Program-made: the position numbers and the translations under genes
The notes under the pieces: model-generated
The model's database searches: none
The model's input: only the letters and a program-made list of their open reading frames with translations
What the model was told of the DNA's origin: nothing
Assembly (NCBI GenBank): GCA_903813345.2
Contig: CAIIXF020000007.1
Location: forward strand, 26,585,564-26,649,563
DNA: 64,000 bases
Source of the DNA: Owenia fusiformis
Taxonomy: Eukaryota; Annelida; Polychaeta; Sabellida; Oweniidae
Direction of reading: 5' to 3'
Shown here: positions 49,501 through 58,500 of the stretch, in pieces
Layout of the letters: the number at the start of each line of letters is the position of its first letter
Position numbering within the stretch: position 1 is the stretch's first letter

Positions 49501-52500
49501 GTTTATGTAATTGTGTTTTTCAAGATTTAGGAAGTATCTTGTTGGCTTTTCTCCTTCATCTACCCATTGACATTTACTTCTAAAGATAGCGCTTTTAGCC
49601 TTCTCTTCTTGCATTAAGTCTATTTCGTTCCTTATTTTTTCAGCTCTGTCTGTTAACTTCTGTCTTTCTGGATCGGCGAGTGATTTATTGTTTTCCTGAT
49701 GTTCAATCATAATTACTTGGCCAATTTTAATATCAAGTTCTTGTTTTTTCTTCCTCTTTTTCTCTGTTGCGTAGCGTCTTGTCTCCATTTTAATGTTAAA
49801 TTTGATTAATTCCCATAAACTATTTGGGTTGAGGTTTTCATTGTTCTGCTTTACATTCCCCTCCTCTGGTTTAATAATTTGAGTTCAAGTTTTACTGGTC
49901 TATGGTCAGCAATTTTCCTTTTCACCATCGTTTCACTTAGAATCTCTGTATTCTTTGTTTGCTGGTAGATGTCTCTAGTTACTAGAAAATAGTCTAGTCT
50001 ACATTTAATTGTGTTGTCGTGATTGTTCCAAGTGTATTTTCTACTATGTGGATGTTTTTGTCGCCATACATCGCATAGGTCGTGTTCCTCTATCATATTT
50101 GTAATAAGCGCCCTTGTTTTGATATGTGAAGCTTGTCTTCCACCTTCTTTGTCCTTTGATATATCTAATGGGACATTGAAATCTCCTCCAATAATGATTG
50201 AGTTTTCATTTTTGTCTCTTAGTTTTTCTTTAATATTTTGAAATAGATTGCTGTCGTCATGGTTGTGGCCGTAAACATTTACCAGTGTAATGAGTTTGCC
50301 TTTTAAGAGGCAGTCCATGATGATGAATCTCCCGTCTTTGTCGATATCACAGTTTATGATTTTAGGATTAGGAATACATTTTTTGTTTATTAATGTTGCT
50401 ACTCCAACTGAATTTGTAGCTGTAGTTGTGAAGTAGGCTTCTCCTCCCCATTGTTGCTTCCAGTTCTTGTCTTGCCCTTTTCCGCAGTGCGTTTCTTGTA
50501 AGAATGCGATGTCAAAATTATCTTCTTGTATATATGTAAATATTTTTTTACGTTTGACCTTGTCCTGTAGACCCTTTACATTAACTGATACTATTCTAAT
50601 TGACATTTATACAGATTTGTTATGTTACCCTTGCATTGGTTTATACATTTAATTATTATTTTAATTGAAATAAATTTTGCTGAAATCTTATATAAAGAAT
50701 GTTGCTCGTAGAGCGTATTGGGATGATAGTGGAATTCTACCATCTCAATAAGAGGTCGAGATAAAAGCTTTAGGAGTGCGTTGAACTTACATTAAAGAGG
50801 CAGGTTTAAATAAATTCTTACTGTTTGATTCTAACTCAAAAGTTGTTGAGAATTTGATTTGCTGTACGCTAAAAAAAAATAGTTGCATAAATTGAATAAA
50901 AGTTAGTCTTGGTAGTCTTGCACAAAGGCTTTTACCCCCTCCCCAAGAAAGTTATCCATTTCCTGATAATATAGAAGTATACATACATATTGGTGAGATG
51001 GGGTGATACACATATTTAAGGACTTGATGCTATTTACAAGGATCAAAATTGGTCCCTGGTTCTGTAAACTAGTGATCAGACTGCTTTTATCCCTGGGCTT
51101 TTATACCATTATAACCTGGGACTCTATCATCATGAATTTAAATTACAATTGACAATTTGATTATGGGTTATGAAAGTTCAAAACGATGTTAAACATGTCA
51201 GAGTAACAGTATACATTATATTTCAAAACCACAAAACCAAAAAAACAACCTTTGAAATCAGTTTTGTATCCTTGTGCTGCGGAGGTTTAATGATATCATC
51301 AAAAAGCATTTTAATGGCATCATAAAAATAGGACCTGGTTGTTTTATAGGACCTGGTTGAATATGAGCCTATGGCTATGGAGCACGTTAACAGTACCTTT
51401 AATTTTCAATAACCTTACATATAACCTAACTGAACACTATACATAATCGCAGTATAACTCATTATAAAATCAATCATACCATTTGACCTTCTAAAGGATA
51501 TATACCAGATACTGACCAATCACTGACCTGTATTTTGACCAAGCCCTCATTACTTAAATATATGCAAAAAACAATCAATATCATACACAGATACCACTGC
51601 ATATAGAACCTTTAGGTAGGCATTTATCAATGTCACAACTCATACAGCTTACCTTGCTTCAGATAGTTTGGTCTACCTGTGCCATCACTCACCCTGGCCA
51701 TGGTATACGTTTTACCCTGAGATGACATCAGATAATATCATACGTTCAGATCCAAGTCCTTATTTTCCACAATCAAGTCATTATATCTTGGCTTACATCA
51801 AGGTCATTTCTGCTTATATAGCCTCACTTTGAGAATTAGGTGAAAGACCCCTTAGAACAACACCTAATCATTTAGACTATATATATTATAATCAAATCAT
51901 TGAAGGTACTAAATGTACTTTTACATAAAATCCTGTTCATTCATGACCAAGGATCTAATAAAAACACAGTCTATGGTATTGATTTATCAATATTGGGATC
52001 AGGTTCTAAACAAGACAAGATGCAATGTCAAGATGACCTCCAGCTTATGATCTGAATGTTTTATTATGTCACCTAACACCATTGCAAGCAATATTACATG
52101 TAAGCTAACATGTGTGCCAAATCTATAATAACAATGTTTCATAATTTCGCATTTCGCAATTGTAGATTTTAAAGGATTTCATAAAATGTGTATAATCTTG
52201 CATCAAGCTTGTGCAACAACCCCCCCCATCCCGTAACCACATATACAACTACCTGCTCAAGGGAATGGAGGTATATTGGAGATAAAGAACAAAGTAATTT
52301 TTTCTCAAATATACTAATGAAGAATGGATTTCATACTTTATACTCAACAAATGAAACTAACTTCCTCCTTTTCTTTGCATTCATCATGATTAACAAGATT
52401 TAAGTTGTTCTAACATCACCTCAATGATGAACTTTTGCTTAAATGAAATAATCTGTTGGAACATACATCTTAACAGTTGTATTACATGCCAATAATAACC

Positions 52501-55500
52501 AGGAAGAAGTTTGATCACCCCTCCCCCAGTCCAAAATAAGCAATAAATCTATCTAAAATATTTGTCTTTATTTGCTGTTTTAACATTTTCTGTAATTTTG
52601 ATATAATTCAATATCTACAATTCTTCTTAAAAATTATAAATTACTTTCAAACATAAAAGTCATCATTTGAATTACCCCTGTGTGTATTTTTATTTTATTT
52701 TTTTAAAAATGAGGGTCTTTATTAAAATATGATAGACAGTGAAACTGAGGCCAAAGTCACTATGACATGATGATATCATTAGTAAATACTTATTATATTA
52801 GGGTACTAGGATATATTGCAGGATACCTATTATAGATGTCCCATATACTAACTATACTAATCAGGGGCATAGTCAGGGTGCGATTGTGGCATAAACAAGC
52901 CAAAAAAAGATTTATTTTGAATATTACAAAACTGGATGCAACTTCCTTCAAAATTGAGCTAGAAGCTTCAAATAAAAAGCATTTATGGTTATGGGGGGGG
53001 GGATGCACCCATCGCAACCCCTGGCTACGCCTATGCTAATACTATACATGACATACACAGTTGAGAGTGGAGCGTAGATAGTGGTAAGTTTACAATTTTC
53101 AAGACCTAAGAAATACAACTGAACCAAGCAAGTAGAACACTCGAGAATCTAAAATAAAGTTTAGCATAAAATGCTACAATAAAAACATCATAATGCATAT
53201 ATCAAGATTTTTATTTTTTCAAAAAATAATAGAAGACATTAAAAATGGTAAATAAAATAGAGGTTACTTTATCAAGGCCCCCCCCGCCCACCCCCCAATC
53301 CCCGCCCCTAGCCTCACATATTGCTGAGGCTATCAAGTCCCAACCTGGAAATGCTGTATCCGAGCCAAGATTAATGGTCATCCCATATCAAAATCACAGT
53401 GCAACTAACATTGTTATTAATGATTATGTTGACCCATTAATCAAGCTTTGGGACACGAGATGAATATTAAACAGTTACTACTTACCGAGTCTGTCTTTGA
53501 CTGGGGTTCTTGGAGAACCTGGTGGACTGGCTGCATTCTGAAACAAAAAGAAACAAGTTGTGATGATTATTAAAGGGGAAGTAGAATTGCCAACAAGAAA
53601 GGCAACATAACCAAGGCATTAACATGCAAACTGTTACCACCTGCCATTTGTTACAGATGCCAAATGCCAAAAACCAAACACCAACCACTGATTACCAAAC
53701 AACAACTGCCAAATGCCAAACACTATCCACAAAAAAAGTTTAAGATCATAACAATATGTCACTAATTGTGGTGGTGACATAAAAATGTACATTTGAATGC
53801 ACTATTAATCATCTATTTCTACCATACGTGGTACATATGCGAACTGGTTAAGTTTTTAGAATAACTTTTTTAAGATCCTCAAGATCCAATTTTATTATTT
53901 GTTTTATTGTATTATGCACCTTTAAAAATGTTGAATAAATATCATTGCTATAATACAGATACAAGGCGTTAACATGCAAAATGTCACCACCTGTCATTTG
54001 TTACACACATCCAACTCCGAACGCTGACTGCTGGATTCCAAATACCGCTCACAAAAGATTGGAGTTCATAACTGCATTATATGTCACTACTTGTGGTAGT
54101 GACATTAAAAACAAAAGTTTGTAAAATGTTTTGGTTAGAAGCATAGTAAATATGTTTGTAAAACTACTCAGTTTAGATTTTCAAGAGAAATAAAAGCCCA
54201 TGGCTTTAAACAGGACTACTAGTTCAAAAATTTTACAGCCAAGGGTTTTCACCTTTGCTCTTGTCTCCCTCTATTCAAATTCAGTGAAGACGAAACATGC
54301 AAAGGTAAAACAACCTTTTTATTCCAGTATATAAGGAAAGTATGATTTTTATGGAGTTGTTGACTGACCCAATTTTCTGTATTTATTACAATTTTATGTT
54401 TTATTCTAGGATTAATGCATACTTTAGGACTTGCACTTGCTCATGTATGAAATATTTAATCTACAGTATATGCTAAGAACAGCTCTGTAATGCCTAGGTC
54501 ACATTTGCTCGAACTCATCGGGCGGATCCCGGCCGATTGAGTACTTTGCTCAAAATTTAAGGTCAAATCTAAAATTTGAGGTGTACATGATTTTAAAAAC
54601 AGTTTGGTCAATTTGAAGCAAGTTGAAATCAGTTTTGAACAAAATATTGCAATCGATGAATTGGGGCAAATGTGACCTAGACATCAGAACAGGTTTAAAA
54701 AGTCCTGCAGCCCATTGACTCCATGTAAACGAACTTCTGTAGGTGGAACACCTCACATGTGGAACACTTACACAGGTTCTATTGTTAGTACCTCAGTGTA
54801 AATACTCGCATCTGATTGGTCAATTAGCGGTCAACATTTTTGCTTGTACCTCACCTGTGCATCTTGGGATATCATACTTACTATACTCGACTGTAAACCT
54901 TGAAACTACTGTTGGTCTCTGTCAACAGTAGTTTCTCGGTTTACAGTATACAATTTTGCCGGTTGACCTCTAGAGAGGTCAACAATTGTATACTGTGTAC
55001 TAATTTGGCATTGGAAGCTTACTAATTCAAAACTGGTGCACTCATTGCATAATCTTTGAACAACAATATAAATTGGTACCTTTGAATTGTTGGCACCTTT
55101 GTACTACTGGCACTTTTGAATTGCATATACAGTACATACAGTGCTCACCATAAATAAATGACACCTGGATTTGCTGAAGTGAGGATTTCAGCATGTTAAA
55201 AAGAAGAGAATTTTCAAGAGGCTATACATCGGTGGATGAGAGTATACAAAATGTAAAATATACAAAACTTAAGGGATGTGTATCTAGACATTATTGGAAA
55301 TTATGAAGTCTCAAATCACCATGGTCTGGAAATGGTGATAGAAAATCCAGGTGTCATTTACAATACAAATTGACACTTTTGAATTGCTGGCACCTTTGTA
55401 CTACTGGCACTTTTACATTGCATACACAAAAGTGCAAGAATTCTCTCCTAAATGATATTATTTTTCATATTTCTAAGAGTAACAGATATAATAAAACATG

Positions 55501-58500
55501 GTACAAATTATAACAATTATTTTCTTACTTTAATCGTATGCCGTGTTTTTTCCACCTTGTTGAATGACATACTTTTGACCAATGTACTTGGTTTACAAAA
55601 GCATGTTGTTAAGAGCATCATATCCTTTATATAATTCCATATTTCAGCGCTTGTCTCGAACCATGAAGCCATTGAAAATATTACTCCATTTACTAAATTA
55701 CTAAATTACTAGATTACTACAATAAATGATCTGTTGTACTTTTGTCAAGCTATGTTATTTTATCTAAATTTTTAAAAGTTTTTTATGCATTCATGCAGAT
55801 ATTTTATAACCTTTGAACGAGTGATCAACAGACTCTCTTTAAATAATTGATAATCCTCCAGAAGTGCAACCAGAGCTTGTCATCAAAGACGTTCTTATTA
55901 AAAGTAAACATATGAGCATTCAGCATTGTATATTACTAGATCTTATTGGTTGAATGACAATCTGTTAAATGTTCCATCCTAGTTAGAGTCTAGTACACTA
56001 AATGTAATCTCAGGGTAAGTCTTCCTTAGACAAATGATGTATTTCATCACATTACTTTAATAAAGTTTAATGCCAAAAATGTGATTAATTAACATTAAGT
56101 GATCCTTCACCATCTATTCATTCCTTCTCCTCTGACATGACTGTATTGCGAGACTGTTTTCTATTTACTAAAATTGCATCTTCATAAATTAATCCTTAAA
56201 GAATTATTGCATTAATATCAGTGCTTATATGTGTCTATATTGAATCAACAGGTGTCTCCAGGGTAACCGTCTCCAGCAACTAGAGTTTATCCAATCATAT
56301 AATATGGGTTTATATCATAATAATATGGGTCTATCTGGATCTATCTAGACAAATTCCAATTTCTGTCAACAATTCGTAGCTAAAGGGACAATAATCCATG
56401 TTCTGTTTGAGCGTGCGTCAATTTCTAAAGACTTCACATAAAATTACTAGACAACATATTGAGATAAGTTAAATTCACTGTCAAATTTCATTGCATCTGT
56501 TTGGTATTGAATTATGGCTTTCATATTCACAGTCCATATCGACATCGACAACAGTGGATGTGACAAAAATCCTAATTCCAGAAAAAATCTGGCTTTCTTT
56601 TTGTTGAAAGGTTCAGTTGTTCTCTTAAAGACCTCAAACAGCGCATCAATTTGTAATCGTGTATGTAAGAATGCTGGATTATTTTCTACTCAAAGCACAA
56701 CCTGCGAGTGATACATCACGGCATGCCTATTTCACGCTATTTCTCTTGAAAACTTTCATTTTTTCAACAGATTTTTTTAGATCATCACTCCATTTAAATA
56801 AGATCTGTGTTTTTTTATTCTCTGTTAATTCTCATTTTTCCCTCAGTATATCTTTTAACACTTTAATTCCTAAGTTATGTTTTATTAAAGGGTAGTTACT
56901 AAATTAGTGGTCCAATTGCATAAGATAGGGCAAGTACATAGTAAATCAAGCTCTGAAAATATTCAACGTCAAAAATAGATGAGAATAAACTAGACAAATA
57001 TAAACTCTGAGATGTCTTATCATATTTTAGTTTTAATATCTGATAATAGATTTTTCCGATAAATCTTGGCGATATATTGTAGTTTCTCTGATGGATCAAA
57101 AGATGGCACAGTTCACCAGAAACGTATATCAAATTCTTAAAAAATATTTTCATAAGTCATTGGTATTAATTATATTGTAAATCTATCTTTGGCAAGGGCC
57201 ACCAATGAGATCCTGTACACAGAGCCAAACAACACTCCAATGATCAATAATATTTAGATGTGATGCTAACACTTTAAACAATACCTATTAGCACTCCTAT
57301 CCATTCTGATAAATAAACTAAATTTAGGTTATTCTCCATTCAACTCTCATAAACAAAGAACATATATGATTTGTTCTTTAATTATTAATGTGTTCTGGAA
57401 GCAAAAATAGTATGGCATCGAATGGCATGGAATGTAACATATGGTATTGAATGATATATCAGTTATATTAATATGGTATGGTATAGTATGACACAGTATG
57501 ATATGGGTATGGTGTGCTTATAGCATGGTATGATATGATATGGCATTTTATGGCATGATATAGTATGTATGCAGTATGATATGATATGAAATAAACATGG
57601 TGTGATATAGTTTAACAAGGCTTTGTATGGCATTATTTAATCATTATGTCCCTACCATTGAATATATGCCTGCCTGAGGTCTGACATCAATATAGCCCAA
57701 GCTTGCGAGACAACACACGTCTGTATGCAAGTGGAATTTGGAAGAAATGAAACATGATGTCATAAGATTGTCATGGTAAAAAGTTTGGCGGCTATTCAGG
57801 AATATATAGCCGACCTTCAGCTCCATTGACTTCAATACAAATGCTTCGCTAGGTATGTAATATATCATGATATGGTATGATGTACAGTATGGTAAGATAT
57901 GGTGTGATGGTATATTATGGCATGGTATGATATGATATAACATGATATGGTATGGTACGAAATGGTGGTATACTATGGCATGGTATGATATGATACAGCA
58001 TGATATGGTATGATATAAAATGGTATGGTAGTATATTATGGTATAATATGTTATGATATAGCATGGTATGGTATATGACATGGTGGCATGGTATGATATA
58101 ACATGATATGGCATAACATTATATGGTGGTATATTATGGTATAATATGGTATGCTATGGCCAGGCTTTGTCATGGTATGGTACAGTAAAATAGGGCACAT
58201 TAAGATATGGCATGGTATGGTATGGCACAGTATGGTATGATATCATAGATTATTAATAATGTCATAGCAGGCTGACAAAAGCAATAGACCTTATTAATCA
58301 TTGAAATAGTCAATGTCAAGTCAAACAATCATTATTGGATTTGGGTAGTGAGTTCTGCAAGACAAACAGTATGTGATGAAATTCAACTATGGTTAGTGAC
58401 GATTAGCATGTCCCTAACCTTCCAAACACGTCATCAGACTGTATATCCATGCACTTCAAAACCCAGGGTAAACACCATCAGAAATCAGCTGTTTATTAAG

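Larger units (their letters stand above)
46564..50905 (-). mobile_element. L1/Tx1-like non-LTR retrotransposon, sense to AMPK gamma
   Basis: Exact 14-bp duplications flank it. A run of T at 46562-46590 is the poly(A) tail on the minus strand. An endonuclease frame comes first, then reverse transcriptase, then about 300 bp of 3' UTR. Upstream of the endonuclease are only about 300 bp and no ORF1, so the copy is 5'-truncated or the family lacks ORF1. Long poly(A), intact duplications and long frames suggest a young insertion. Confidence 0.93.

Noticed and set aside
42986-53688. Frames containing ICNKWQVVT at 22.5, 43.1 and 53.6 kb
   Set aside because: The shared peptide is the reverse translation of family-B repeats and not a conserved protein.
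57644-58114. 156-codon minus-strand frame ([12 protein letters not shown]...)
   Set aside because: Mostly translated TATGG-type simple repeat.
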